DNA of 64,000 nt, taken from Thiotrichaceae bacterium (GTDB taxonomy: Bacteria; Pseudomonadota; Gammaproteobacteria; Beggiatoales; Beggiatoaceae). A program made the position numbers and the translations under genes. Shown here in pieces: positions 43,640-51,449 of the stretch (positions are counted from its first letter, which is position 1; every line of letters starts with the position of its first letter). The DNA lies in contig JAABRD010000017.1 in NCBI GenBank assembly GCA_011391085.1, positions 1 through 64,000 on the forward strand. Reading direction: 5' to 3'. Below the pieces are notes generated by a model. The model was not told where the DNA came from, searched no databases, and saw only the letters and a program-made list of their open reading frames with translations.

Positions 43640-44063
43640 CACAAACTCCCTAATTTTCTACTTTAATAAAATATTTGGAGAACCTGACAAGTTATCTGCA
43701 AAGGCTCGCCTCCTGATAGAACGGGCCGTGAGTAGTTCAGAGAGTGACATCAAATTGAGTATTCCTGCGGTGGTTCTGGTGGAGATATTTGAAAAATGGA
43801 TACGAACTGAAGAATTCGGGGCCAAGTTTCATTACGAAGTATTTAGCTTAATTAGTCAATCGCCCAATATTGAAATAAAACCGATTGAACGAGAAGTGCT
43901 GGAAAATTTATTGAAAATTGGTGCTGAGTTGCGTAATCATGATTTGCACGACAAGATTATTTTGGCCTCGGCCATGATGCTTGAGTGTCCCCTTATCACT
44001 ACTGACAACAAAATTATTGAGTATGTTAGGAAGTATCACGTTATTCCAGGAATTATCAATTAG
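43617..44063 (+). CDS. PIN-domain nuclease, operon gene 4
   Basis: The 148-residue protein has all four acidic PIN positions: Asp8 in RYVIDTNSLIFYF, Glu56 in AVVLVEIFEKW, Asp112 in RNHDLHDKIILASAM, and Asp130 in LITTDNKII. It appears complete and catalytically competent as an RNase. Unlike ordinary VapC it is the last gene of a four-gene, overlapping operon with an ATPase, which suggests the nuclease is controlled by the ATPase complex. Confidence 0.85.
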   Translation: MTKRYVIDTNSLIFYFNKIFGEPDKLSAKARLLIERAVSSSESDIKLSIPAVVLVEIFEKWIRTEEFGAKFHYEVFSLISQSPNIEIKPIEREVLENLLKIGAELRNHDLHDKIILASAMMLECPLITTDNKIIEYVRKYHVIPGIIN

Positions 44064-44103
44064 TCAACGTCCGTGAACAGCCAGCTATGACGGCCAATTA
44101 GGC

Positions 44104-44649
44104 ATGTTGAAACTAAACACGCAAAAGGCATCCTTCTATCCACTGTATCAACAAGATATGAACTCCGTGGTCTTAGACGACACCGGCAATTTGATGTTGA
44201 CCACCAGTGATAAGCAAGCCTATCTATGGAAAATGGGCGAGTTTGAAAAACCTCTGGTCACTTATCCTGAGACGTTAAGTGGCACCTGGTGGGCCGCCTT
44301 GAGTCCAGATGCCCAACAAATTGCCGTGGTAGGCCGCTATTTTGTGATTAATCTGTATCCTCAAAATAATGAACCGCCTTATACTCTAGCAGGTCATAAA
44401 GACAGTGTCTTACGCGCTATTTTCAGTCCCGACAGTCTCCAATTGGCGACAATTGGAGGAGACAACACGATTCGGTTTTGGGATTTGCTGCAACACAGTG
44501 AGTTATTCACTCTCACTTTGCCCACCGCAGGTAAAAATGTGGTTTGGGATTTTGATTTTCGTTGCACCACCACGGAACCACACTGTTGGATGGCGGCGCC
44601 GTTGACGAAAAATAAGCAGGTGGTAGTGTATGATTTGGGGAAGTATTGA
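44104..44649 (+). CDS. WD40-repeat protein, short
   Basis: The 181-residue product holds about three WD40 blades: LDDTGNLMLTTSDKQAYLWKM, LSPDAQQIAVVGRYFVINLY, and the best one, LAGHKDSVLRAIFSPDSLQLA with IRFWDL. A closed propeller needs about seven, so this is either a fragment or part of an oligomeric propeller. It starts 40 nt after the PIN gene on the same strand and could be a fifth operon member or the remnant of a larger NACHT/WD40-type protein. Confidence 0.6.
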   Translation: MLKLNTQKASFYPLYQQDMNSVVLDDTGNLMLTTSDKQAYLWKMGEFEKPLVTYPETLSGTWWAALSPDAQQIAVVGRYFVINLYPQNNEPPYTLAGHKDSVLRAIFSPDSLQLATIGGDNTIRFWDLLQHSELFTLTLPTAGKNVVWDFDFRCTTTEPHCWMAAPLTKNKQVVVYDLGKY

Positions 44650-44749
44650 GTGTTTCAGCTTTGGAGTGGAATGAAAGCTTTTTGGAGTGGAGGCTTCAGT
44701 TGCAATGCCATTCAACTAAGGAGTTGAAGTAGCAAAGAAATTAAAACAG

Positions 44750-44836
44750 CGGTGGACTAGAGGCTTCAGCCGGTGGGGGGGCACGATAATTTCAATATCT
44801 GTTCGGCACTCTCCGGCTAAAGCCTCTAGTCTACCT
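44750..44836. repeat. family A palindrome
   Basis: GGTGGACTAGAGGCTTCAGC … GGCTAAAGCCTCTAGTCTACC, with the GGGGGGCACGATAATTTCAATA centre, between the WD40 gene and the convergent cytochrome c' gene. Confidence 0.88.
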
Positions 44837-44950
44837 GGCGATTCATTTCGGGGGCTTTTTTTCTTAGCTGATATGAACAAAAAATACCCACGAAATCCTT
44901 TTCGACTTCGCAGGTATTAATGGTTTAAAACTTGCCGTCAGAGAAAGGAA

Positions 44951-45430
44951 TTAATCTTCCTTGAAATTCTCATGGCAATCTTTGCACAATTTGGCCGTGT
45001 CTTGGAATTGCGCCTTGACATCCTCTGCGGAGGCCGCGGTTTTGGCAACTTCAGCTAATTTTGCGGTGGCTTCTTGGAATTTCGTTTGGCCTTCTTTGAA
45101 TTTTTCCCAGTCTTTCCACACTTCAGGCTTGGCTTCGGTGTGATAACCTTTTTCAGAGCCTTTGACTTCAAAGCCCTCGATTAGCATTTTCGTCATCACA
45201 TTGACTCTGTCGGCCTTTTCCGCCAACACTTTGGCATCAAAGGGCATTTCGCCTTTTACCATAGCACCAATGGCGCCAAAATTCCAGGCGATGACAAAGT
45301 AGGCACCTTGCCGATATTTGACGGCTTTTTCTGGTAAAGAGGCGTTTTCGTCAGCATTGGCTATCGTGGCATAGTTGCCAATGCCAAGGGCTAATAGACC
45401 CGCGAGGGTGGTTTTGAGTCGTTTATTCAT
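44951..45430 (-). CDS. cycP: cytochrome c'
   Basis: The 159-residue precursor has a Sec signal (TTLAGLLALGIGNYATIANA, cleaved near 27) and a mature four-helix domain: LPEKAVKYRQGAYFVIAWNFGAIGAMVKGEMPFDA, VWKDWEKFKEGQTKFQ, and the C-terminal haem site CKDCHENFKED. Family members are periplasmic NO-binding haem proteins used against nitrosative stress or bound NO during denitrification. Fe ligands: C-terminal CxxCH His. In the beginning the PEKAVKYRQ stretch shows the usual position of Arg/Lys near the haem. It is monocistronic. Confidence 0.92.
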   Translation of the reverse strand: MNKRLKTTLAGLLALGIGNYATIANADENASLPEKAVKYRQGAYFVIAWNFGAIGAMVKGEMPFDAKVLAEKADRVNVMTKMLIEGFEVKGSEKGYHTEAKPEVWKDWEKFKEGQTKFQEATAKLAEVAKTAASAEDVKAQFQDTAKLCKDCHENFKED

Positions 45431-45689
45431 GTATGATACCCAAAAGTAAATTGCGTGAAATAATAGTGTGAATGAAAGTTCTAAAACAACTACATAATAG
45501 TGACAAAATCTTAAAACTTGCTTAAACTTCTTGATGTTAAGCTGTCACAGGTCTATATTATATAATAATAACTAAAAAAAAATCATCCCTCCCCCTTGTA
45601 TTTTTGGATTTGACACACTATATTTTAGACATCGTAAGGCGGGTATACCGCTTTGCGTAATAGACCTAAGTGAGTAGTGAGTATGAATC

Positions 45690-45742
45690 CATTATCCATT
45701 ATCCGTTAAATATCCATTATCCATTATCCATCATATTCACTA
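45690..45742. repeat. heptamer tandem repeat
   Basis: ATCCATT repeated (ATCCATTATCCATTATCCG…) in two short runs, upstream of tRNA-Pro. The same heptamer recurs at 49131–49316 and at 52757–53055. Confidence 0.85.
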
Positions 45743-45759
45743 TTCACCGACGGTCTTTC

Positions 45760-45836
45760 CGGGGTGTAGCGCAGCCTGGTAGCGCACCTGCTTTGGGAGC
45801 AGGCTGTCGGGGGTTCAAATCCCTCCACCCCGACCA
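45760..45836 (+). tRNA. tRNA-Pro(UGG)
   Basis: A 77-nt cloverleaf: acceptor CGGGGTG paired with CACCCCG, D arm GCGC…GCGC, anticodon stem CCTGC/GCAGG with loop TTTGGGA (anticodon TGG), T arm with GGTTCAAATCC, and an encoded CCA end. First in a run of three tRNAs. Confidence 0.95.
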
Positions 45837-45864
45837 ATTTTGAGTCCATTCACACATTTAATCT

Positions 45865-46253
45865 GCGCCCGTAGCTCATCTGGATAGAGCATCGGCCTTC
45901 TAAGTTCTTTGGACCCCTGATGAGAAACAGGAATCATTAGGGTGGATGGTGCTATATCGGTGAACCCTGATGGTTTTAATTCATTTAAACAGTGAGTATA
46001 ACTGTGGCAACCCCGAGGAAACTTGGTGGATAATAAATGGGTACGTTATTGAGTTGACGTACAGGTAGTTATCCCGTCAATTATATGACAAGGTTCCGTA
46101 GAGGCCATACGCACCAAACCTGAGAAGGTTAAGATATGGTCCAGCCCACAAACAATGTTAAATTTTTTTGTAGAATTAAGGTTAATATTGGTAGCGAAAG
46201 CTATAGTGGGATGAAGCCGAGGGTAACAGGTTCGAGTCCTGCCGGGCGTACCA
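45865..46253 (+). tRNA. tRNA-Arg(UCU) interrupted by an intron
   Basis: The exons 45865–45901 and 46214–46253 join to give acceptor GCGCCCG/CGGGCGT, D arm GCTC…GAGC, anticodon stem TCGGC/GCCGA with loop CTTCTAA (anticodon TCT), T arm CAGGTTCGAGTCCTG and a CCA end. The intron lies after the third anticodon base. Read without the intron, the tRNA is complete and pairs well (G1·U72, one A·C at the T stem base). Confidence 0.92.
45902..46213 (+). ncRNA. group I intron in the tRNA-Arg anticodon loop
   Basis: 312 nt without an ORF. The 5' exon ends in U, the intron ends in G, and the guide GGA (45911–45913) pairs with exon UCU with a U·G at the splice site. A P2 stem CCCTGATG/CATTAGGG follows. The core resembles the Azoarcus tRNA-Ile intron in order and wording: GGATGGTGCTA…GGTGAACCC, GTGGCAACCCCGAGG, GTAGAGGCCATACGCACC and AGATATGGTCCAG. 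The intron is probably self-splicing and of the small tRNA subgroup (IC3). Known relatives occur in Azoarcus and Agrobacterium tRNAs. Confidence 0.88.
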
Positions 46254-46306
46254 AATTAGTTTTTGAAAGTGTACCAAATTAGTTTTTCAAATTATCCCTC
46301 ATCAAT

Positions 46307-46384
46307 GGTGGGCGTAGCTCAGGTGGCTAGAGCTCCGGATTGTGGTTCCGGTTGTCGTGGGTTCGAGTCCCACCGTCCACCCCA
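46307..46384 (+). tRNA. tRNA-His(GUG)
   Basis: Acceptor GTGGGCG/CGTCCAC with an encoded extra G at −1 (46307) opposite C73, D arm GCTC…GAGC, anticodon stem CCGGA/TCCGG with loop TTGTGGT (anticodon GTG), T arm GTGGGTTCGAGTCCCAC, and encoded CCA. The G−1 and anticodon agree on His. Confidence 0.95.
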
Positions 46385-46500
46385 TCTTTTTGGTTTTATT
46401 CCTATCCTAATTTATTGAATCCCGTTGCTTTCCTTGTTCCTAAGTGGACGTCTGGCATTTCTATCACTCCAGTTGTATCACTACCCTGAAGCCTCAATGA

Positions 46501-46655
46501 GTAGGGTACGTCCTACGCACCATTGTGGGCGGGCGCCGTGCGGTTTCAAATATGGTGCGTGGGACGCACCCTACTAAGGTCTCTACAGTTCTCGCCGGCT
46601 AAAGCCTCTAGTCCAACTCTCTAAAGTCTCTAGTCCAGTCTTTCTCACTGGTTAA
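46501..46655. repeat. family E palindrome and degraded family A arms
   Basis: 46501–46574 is GTAGGGTACGTCCTACGCAC … GTGCGTGGGACGCACCCTAC. Degraded CCGGCTAAAGCCTCTAGTCC arms follow at about 46591, 46617 and 46647. This is the gap between tRNA-His and hypC. Confidence 0.85.
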
Positions 46656-46704
46656 AACTTCTAGTCCAATTTTATATTTTACTGCGAAGACAGGATTTAT
46701 TCTT

Positions 46705-46935
46705 ATGTGCTTAGGCATCCCCATGCAAATTACTGAAATCAATGGTTTTAACGCCCGTTGCACGGCCAAAGGGGTTGATCGTGACATCAGTTTATTTATG
46801 TTACAACATGAACCTATTGAAATCGGTGACTTTGTGATGGTTCATGTCGGTTATGCCATCGAAAAAATGACTCCCCAAGAGGCTTCTTCTACCTGGGAAT
46901 TGTTTGACCAGTTGTTGGAAGCGGAGGAGACTTGA
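46705..46935 (+). CDS. hypC: hydrogenase assembly chaperone HypC/HybG
   Basis: The 76-residue protein starts MCLGIPMQI with the essential Cys2, and has the OB-like strands GVDRDISLFML and IGDFVMVHVGYAIEKM then EEA/QEASSTWELFDQLL, all family marks. HypC binds HypD and carries the Fe(CN)2CO unit to the hydrogenase large subunit precursor. hypA follows 3 nt later. No hydrogenase structural genes or hypBDEF are within the window. Confidence 0.95.
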   Translation: MCLGIPMQITEINGFNARCTAKGVDRDISLFMLQHEPIEIGDFVMVHVGYAIEKMTPQEASSTWELFDQLLEAEET

Positions 46936-46938
46936 AAG

Positions 46939-47295
46939 ATGCACGAACTTTCTATTTGTCAAGCCCTTTTAAACCAAGTTGAAACATTGGCCACTCAACA
47001 TCATGCAACTTATGTCTCCCGCGTGACGGTTCGACTGGGGCCCTTGGCTGGAGTGGTGCCTGAACTGCTTCAACATGCTTTTACGCTTGCCCGCGAGGCA
47101 ACGGTAGCGGCCCAGGCGGAGTTGTTGATAGAAGATTTGCCAATACGAGTTCATTGTCAAACGTGTGGGGCCGAGAGTGAGGCTACACCTAATCAATTGG
47201 TGTGTGGTAGCTGTGGCGATTGGCATACGGAACTGATTAGTGGGGATGAGATGTTGTTAGCAGAGGTGGAATTAGAGGTGAGTGCTGAATCGTGA
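46939..47295 (+). CDS. hypA: hydrogenase nickel incorporation protein HypA
   Basis: The 118-residue protein begins MHELSICQALL (N-terminal Met-His-Glu nickel site), and has the structural zinc site CQTCGAES…CGSCGDWH. The GPLAGVVPELLQHAF segment is the family core. HypA delivers Ni2+ with HypB. It lies in a two-gene unit with hypC. Its last 103 nt overlap, on the other strand, the reading-frame tail of the Nudix gene. Confidence 0.95.
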   Translation: MHELSICQALLNQVETLATQHHATYVSRVTVRLGPLAGVVPELLQHAFTLAREATVAAQAELLIEDLPIRVHCQTCGAESEATPNQLVCGSCGDWHTELISGDEMLLAEVELEVSAES

Positions 47296-48275
47296 GAGTT
47301 CTTAATATACTCCTCTGGAACGCAATCAGAATGATTGCGCCACACCCCCCGAATCCCCGCAATCCCTTGACCTCCATGGGACCATGTTTTGAGCATATCT
47401 GATTTGGACATACCTCCTAACGCATAGACAGGCCCATTGGCCAATTCCGTTAACTGAAAAAATGAGGACCAACCTAACGGTTTCGCATCAGGGTGAGACA
47501 AAGTGGGCTTGACGGGACTGAGTACCATAAAATCAGCTTGAATGCGATTGGCCTGCTGAATCTGTTGGGCATCATGGCAAGAAGCGGCTACCCATAAGTG
47601 AGGAGGTAAGGGACGTTGCGAATAACGTTGTAACCGTTCCCCATTTAAATGAACGCCATGCGTTCCCACTGCAATAGCCAATTCTGGCGCGGCATTCACG
47701 AGTAAATGGGCCCCATAACGATTGGATATGGTCAAAGCCCTTTCCGCACATTCGCAAAACTCTTGGTCAGAGAGATGAGGGGCACGTAATTGTACCAAAG
47801 AAATATCATTGTCTAAACAAGTTTCTAACTGGTAAAAAAAACGTCTATCCTGCTTGGACAACGGTTCTGGCGTAATCAAATAAATCGACGGCAATTGGAC
47901 TGCCGTGATAATCGGATAATTCGCGGCAGGAAACGCTTTTTCGCGCAGGCGTTGCGGAGGGCACCACTGCAACAATTGCTGTTCCTTCCCCCACGGTAGC
48001 CCCTGCCATTTTTCCACTTGCCACACATCTAATAAAATCGACTTTTCAGGATAAGTATGATGAATGCGAATCAGTGGACGGATTTGTTGAATCACAAGGT
48101 CAAGTTCCTCCCACAATTCTCTTGCCAAAGCTTGTTCAGGCGTCTCCCCCCTTTCACATTTCCCGCCGGGAAATTCCCAAAGACCACCTTGATGAAGGTG
48201 GTCTGGGCGACGGGCAAGGAGGATTTCACCTTGAGGATTGGTAATGACACCGGCGACGACATGAATGGGGTTCAT
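47193..48275 (-). CDS. Nudix hydrolase fused to a ThiE-like domain
   Basis: Residues 1–130 are a MutT-type Nudix domain: GGLWEFPGGKCERGETPEQALARELWEELDL contains the Gx5Ex7REUxEExGU box. Residues 135–310 are a TMP-synthase-like barrel (VQLRAPHLSDQEF, GVHLNGERL, FMVLSPVKPTLSHPDAKPLGW, VYALGGMSKSDM). This fusion is known in gammaproteobacteria, where the first half may act as 8-oxo-dGTPase. The natural end is probably near GIRGVW (about 47330); the last 45 residues run through a MITE-like fragment and antisense to hypA, so the original stop was likely lost. Confidence 0.85.
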   Translation of the reverse strand: MNPIHVVAGVITNPQGEILLARRPDHLHQGGLWEFPGGKCERGETPEQALARELWEELDLVIQQIRPLIRIHHTYPEKSILLDVWQVEKWQGLPWGKEQQLLQWCPPQRLREKAFPAANYPIITAVQLPSIYLITPEPLSKQDRRFFYQLETCLDNDISLVQLRAPHLSDQEFCECAERALTISNRYGAHLLVNAAPELAIAVGTHGVHLNGERLQRYSQRPLPPHLWVAASCHDAQQIQQANRIQADFMVLSPVKPTLSHPDAKPLGWSSFFQLTELANGPVYALGGMSKSDMLKTWSHGGQGIAGIRGVWRNHSDCVPEEYIKNSHDSALTSNSTSANNISSPLISSVCQSPQLPHTN

Positions 48276-48308
48276 AGAATTTATGTTAAGTGAGTGTAAT
48301 AAGGTGTT

Positions 48309-48347
48309 CAGGAGTCCTTCACTGTGACACTACGCTTTGGACTCCTG
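48309..48347. repeat. family B palindrome, shortened
   Basis: CAGGAGTCCTTCACTG / ACTACGCTTTGGACTCCTG, 11 nt after the hemD stop at 48358. Confidence 0.8.
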
Positions 48348-48357
48348 AGTTTGGTAA

Positions 48358-49119
48358 TTACCGAACACAACCTTGGGCCGCTTCCAAAGTGGCCTCCAAC
48401 AGTCCTTCATCACTGGCGGTGGGGGCTACAAAAATGGAGGCACGTACACCCAATTGTTGGGCTTGTGGGACGAGACGTTGACTCATTAGCACCAATGGCG
48501 TCTCATATAACCACGGTTGCCCTTTTAACAGCGTGAACAAATTTTGTAGCCCTTCGCCAGAAGTCACGATGATAAGGTCCATTTTTTCTTTATCCAGCCA
48601 GTCTGGCGGAAGCGAAGGTAACTCGCGTCGATACACATTGACATAATGAACCGTTGCCCCCCGTTGTTGTAAGGTAGTAGCCAACCATTCGCGTCCTCCT
48701 TCACCACGAAAAATTACGACATGTCGATTTTGGATGGCGGAAGGTTGTAACTGTGACAGGGTTAACACCGCTTCACTGTTAAACGGAGGTGGTGGACACA
48801 AAGCCAATTGCCCCTGCGCTGTAAGCATTTCCACAGTGCGTTTGCCTACCCCTATGAGTTGTAAATGCGAGGGTAAAGGACCTGCGCTTAACAAGATTGG
48901 AAGAGATTTTTGAACGGCATTGGTACTGATAAAAATGGCAATATCAAATTGGTGCAACTGGTCACGACACTGATATAATGGAGTGAGGTCTTCGACATTC
49001 ACAATGTTTATCACCGGCAAACGTACTGGTTGTCCCCCGTGGGTTTCTATTAAGTTACATAAATGTTCTGCTTGTTCGGCAGGTCGAGTGACTAAAATTT
49101 TTAAATGTTTGAGAGTCAT
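48358..49119 (-). CDS. hemD: uroporphyrinogen-III synthase
   Basis: The 253-residue protein has the HemD layout: ILVTRPAEQAEHLCNLIETHG start, FDIAIFISTNAVQKSLPIL, VGKRTVEMLTAQGQ, HVVIFRGEGGREWLATTLQQRGA and the final IIVTSGEGLQNLF … ASDEGLLEAT. It closes hydroxymethylbilane to uroporphyrinogen III. hemC, the common neighbour, is not present. The flanks are repeat DNA on both sides. Confidence 0.88.
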   Translation of the reverse strand: MTLKHLKILVTRPAEQAEHLCNLIETHGGQPVRLPVINIVNVEDLTPLYQCRDQLHQFDIAIFISTNAVQKSLPILLSAGPLPSHLQLIGVGKRTVEMLTAQGQLALCPPPPFNSEAVLTLSQLQPSAIQNRHVVIFRGEGGREWLATTLQQRGATVHYVNVYRRELPSLPPDWLDKEKMDLIIVTSGEGLQNLFTLLKGQPWLYETPLVLMSQRLVPQAQQLGVRASIFVAPTASDEGLLEATLEAAQGCVR

Positions 49120-49130
49120 GGGAGTGGGGA

Positions 49131-49316
49131 ACGGATAGTGGATAGTGGATAGTGGATAGTGGATAGTGGGGAATAAATTATGCTGGACTAGAGGCTAAAG
49201 CCTGTGACGTGCCCCTGCCTCCGGCTGAAGCCTCTAGTCCACCCTGATTCACTATCCACTATCCACTATCCGTTATCCACTATCCACTATCCGTTCCCCA
49301 CTATCCACTATTATTC
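49131..49316. repeat. GGATAGT heptamer arrays around a family A palindrome
   Basis: 49131–49170 is (GGATAGT)n on the plus strand; 49179–49239 is a compact family A palindrome (CTGGACTAGAGGCTAAAGCC … GGCTGAAGCCTCTAGTCC); 49250–49316 is the inverted (ACTATCC)n array, which runs into the ftsW gene. The whole block is a large palindrome made of tandem repeats. Confidence 0.9.
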
Positions 49317-50511
49317 GCGCCAGTAATCCTACCATCACACAACTTACAACCAAACTGGAACCGCCATAACTCATCAATGGCAATGTCAACCCCTTGGTGG
49401 GCAACAGTCCTAGATTTACGCCCACATTCATGGCCACTTGTAATCCGAATGCTAACCCAATTCCAGAAGCCACATAAGAGGCAAATTCTAATTTTGCCCG
49501 TTTTGCTTGTTTGGCAATCGTAAAGGCACGGAAGATGATCCAACCAAATAAACTCAGTACGATTACCACTCCTATCAAGCCTAATTCTTCGGCAAGGATC
49601 GCAAACAAAAAATCTGTATGGGCTTCTGGTAAAGAAGTCAATTTTTGCACACTGTTGCCTAATCCCACTCCCAGCCAGCCACCGCGACCGATTGCAATCA
49701 ATGCTTGGGTCAACTGAAAACCACTGGCAAAGGGATCCGCCCAGGGGTTCACAAAGGTGGTCAAGCGTTGCACACGATAGGGGGCTAACAGCATGACCCC
49801 AAGTAATACCACTGTTACGACGATGACCCATAATAGGAACTGACGTCCTGGGACTCCTGCTAAAAATAACATACCTAAGACCGTGCCAAATAACACGACA
49901 ACCGTTCCATAGTCGGGTTCCACAATTAAGAGTCCTGTGATAACACAAACGACCACGAGAGGTTTGACGAAACCGCTAACACGGTCACGTACCTCCTCCC
50001 GCCGGCGCACCAAGTAACCAGCTAAGTACAAAATGAGACAGACTTTCATTAGTTCGGAAGGTTGTATTTGCACGGCACCGACTCGTAACCAACGCATACT
50101 GCCTTTCACTTCGTGACCGAGTCCGGGGATAAGTACCAAGATTAATAATCCTAAACCGGTCAATAATAATGGAACACTCCAACGTTGCCAAACGTCGATA
50201 GGTATTTGTAAAACTATCACGGTTAACAAAATTCCCACTCCCGCAGAACCCAGTTGCTTCCAGAAATAATACCACGGTTCTCCGAAAGTCACTTGTGCAA
50301 CATTGAGAGATGCGGAAGCGACCATCACTAAACCTAATAGTAATAAAGCGAGACTACTGAGAATGAGACTCCAGTCGAAACCACCTGGTGCAACCTCACG
50401 GCGTCGTTTTGAGGTGACGGCTGAGGGAGGAATCGAAGAATATTTATCGTTGTGACGAAAATGTAAAAATAGATAAGTGAACCAAGTATGAAAATGAGTG
50501 GTGAAGTGCAT
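49273..50511 (-). CDS. ftsW: peptidoglycan glycosyltransferase FtsW
   Basis: The 412-residue protein has 10 membrane helices with SEDS signatures: GLGHEVKGSMRWLRVGAVQIQPSELMKV, IVEPDYGTVVVLFGT, GFQLTQALIAIGRGGWLGVGLGNS, LPEAHTDFLFAILAEELG, and the final GLTLPLMSYGGSS. The sequence RIIVDSGERIVDSG and the stop at the C terminus are encoded by the GGATAGT heptamer array. An N-terminal region with many aromatic residues may be translated from an early start. FtsW polymerises septal peptidoglycan. The neighbouring gene order is not the normal mur/fts cluster. Confidence 0.93.
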   Translation of the reverse strand: MHFTTHFHTWFTYLFLHFRHNDKYSSIPPSAVTSKRRREVAPGGFDWSLILSSLALLLLGLVMVASASLNVAQVTFGEPWYYFWKQLGSAGVGILLTVIVLQIPIDVWQRWSVPLLLTGLGLLILVLIPGLGHEVKGSMRWLRVGAVQIQPSELMKVCLILYLAGYLVRRREEVRDRVSGFVKPLVVVCVITGLLIVEPDYGTVVVLFGTVLGMLFLAGVPGRQFLLWVIVVTVVLLGVMLLAPYRVQRLTTFVNPWADPFASGFQLTQALIAIGRGGWLGVGLGNSVQKLTSLPEAHTDFLFAILAEELGLIGVVIVLSLFGWIIFRAFTIAKQAKRAKLEFASYVASGIGLAFGLQVAMNVGVNLGLLPTKGLTLPLMSYGGSSLVVSCVMVGLLARIIVDSGERIVDSG

Positions 50512-50579
50512 AATAAACGTTGCGGCTCAAATTTTGTATTGTTCATAAGGAGTGGGGGGGCCCCTCGCTATCATCTTAA

Positions 50580-51422
50580 TTAATCCTGTCGTTGCGAAGA
50601 GGTTTCTTGATTCAAGGGAGGTACCTCATTTTCTTCCCCCCCCATTGTTAGGAATCGGGCCGCCCGGCGTTTGCGTTTTTGTAATAATGTCCAAATGGGG
50701 CCAGAAGCCGCATACAGTGAAAAAACTAAAAATAAAACCTGTGGTGGGTCAATGGAAATCAATACAAATATCATCACCACAAACAAAATCGTCACGAATC
50801 GTACCCGTCCCCTTAAATTTAAATCTTTGAAACTCCGGTAGCGCACGGTACTGACCATCAGGAAGCCAATCAGGATGGTAATAAAAAACGCGCCTAATGC
50901 GACGACTAAGGTTTTGCCTTCAATGTTATAATCTGCACATAGCCAAACAAATCCTAACATCACAGCCGCTGCCGCAGGACTGGGTAAGCCCTGAAAATGG
51001 GCTTTATTGACCTTTCCCACTTGGGTGTTAAATCGTGCCAGGCGTAGGGCCGCCGTGGCGGTGTAAAAAAACGCGGCTAACCATCCTGGTTTACCGAGAC
51101 TCACTAATGACCACTCATACATGACCAATGCGGGTGCTAAACCAAATGAAATGACATCCGCTAAACTATCATATTCGGCCCCGAAGGCACTTTGAGTATT
51201 GGTTAAGCGTGCCACTCGTCCATCTAAACCGTCCATGATCATGGCGACAAAAATAGCAATGGCGGCGGCTTCAAAGCGTTCATTATTGGCCGCCACGATA
51301 GCATAAAAGCCGGAGAATAAGGCAGCCGTTGTGAACAAGTTAGGAAGTAGGTAGATACCGCGACGTTTACGTTTCTTCTTTTCGGAAACTGTTTCTATTT
51401 TTTCTACACTGTCATCAGTCAT
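50580..51422 (-). CDS. pssA: CDP-diacylglycerol–serine O-phosphatidyltransferase
   Basis: The 280-residue membrane protein contains the CDP-alcohol phosphotransferase motif MDGLDGRVARLTNTQ…FGAEYDSLADVISFG with the expected spacing of the Asp residues. Eight or so helices follow. Upstream tail KKKRKRRGIYLLPNLFTTAAL is typical of class II PssA. It makes phosphatidylserine. It lies near ilvC, a pair seen in many gammaproteobacteria, but here a 300-bp repeat block separates them. Confidence 0.93.
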   Translation of the reverse strand: MTDDSVEKIETVSEKKKRKRRGIYLLPNLFTTAALFSGFYAIVAANNERFEAAAIAIFVAMIMDGLDGRVARLTNTQSAFGAEYDSLADVISFGLAPALVMYEWSLVSLGKPGWLAAFFYTATAALRLARFNTQVGKVNKAHFQGLPSPAAAAVMLGFVWLCADYNIEGKTLVVALGAFFITILIGFLMVSTVRYRSFKDLNLRGRVRFVTILFVVMIFVLISIDPPQVLFLVFSLYAASGPIWTLLQKRKRRAARFLTMGGEENEVPPLNQETSSQRQD

Positions 51423-51449
51423 ATTGGGTTACTCTCCTGGTGAAAAATG

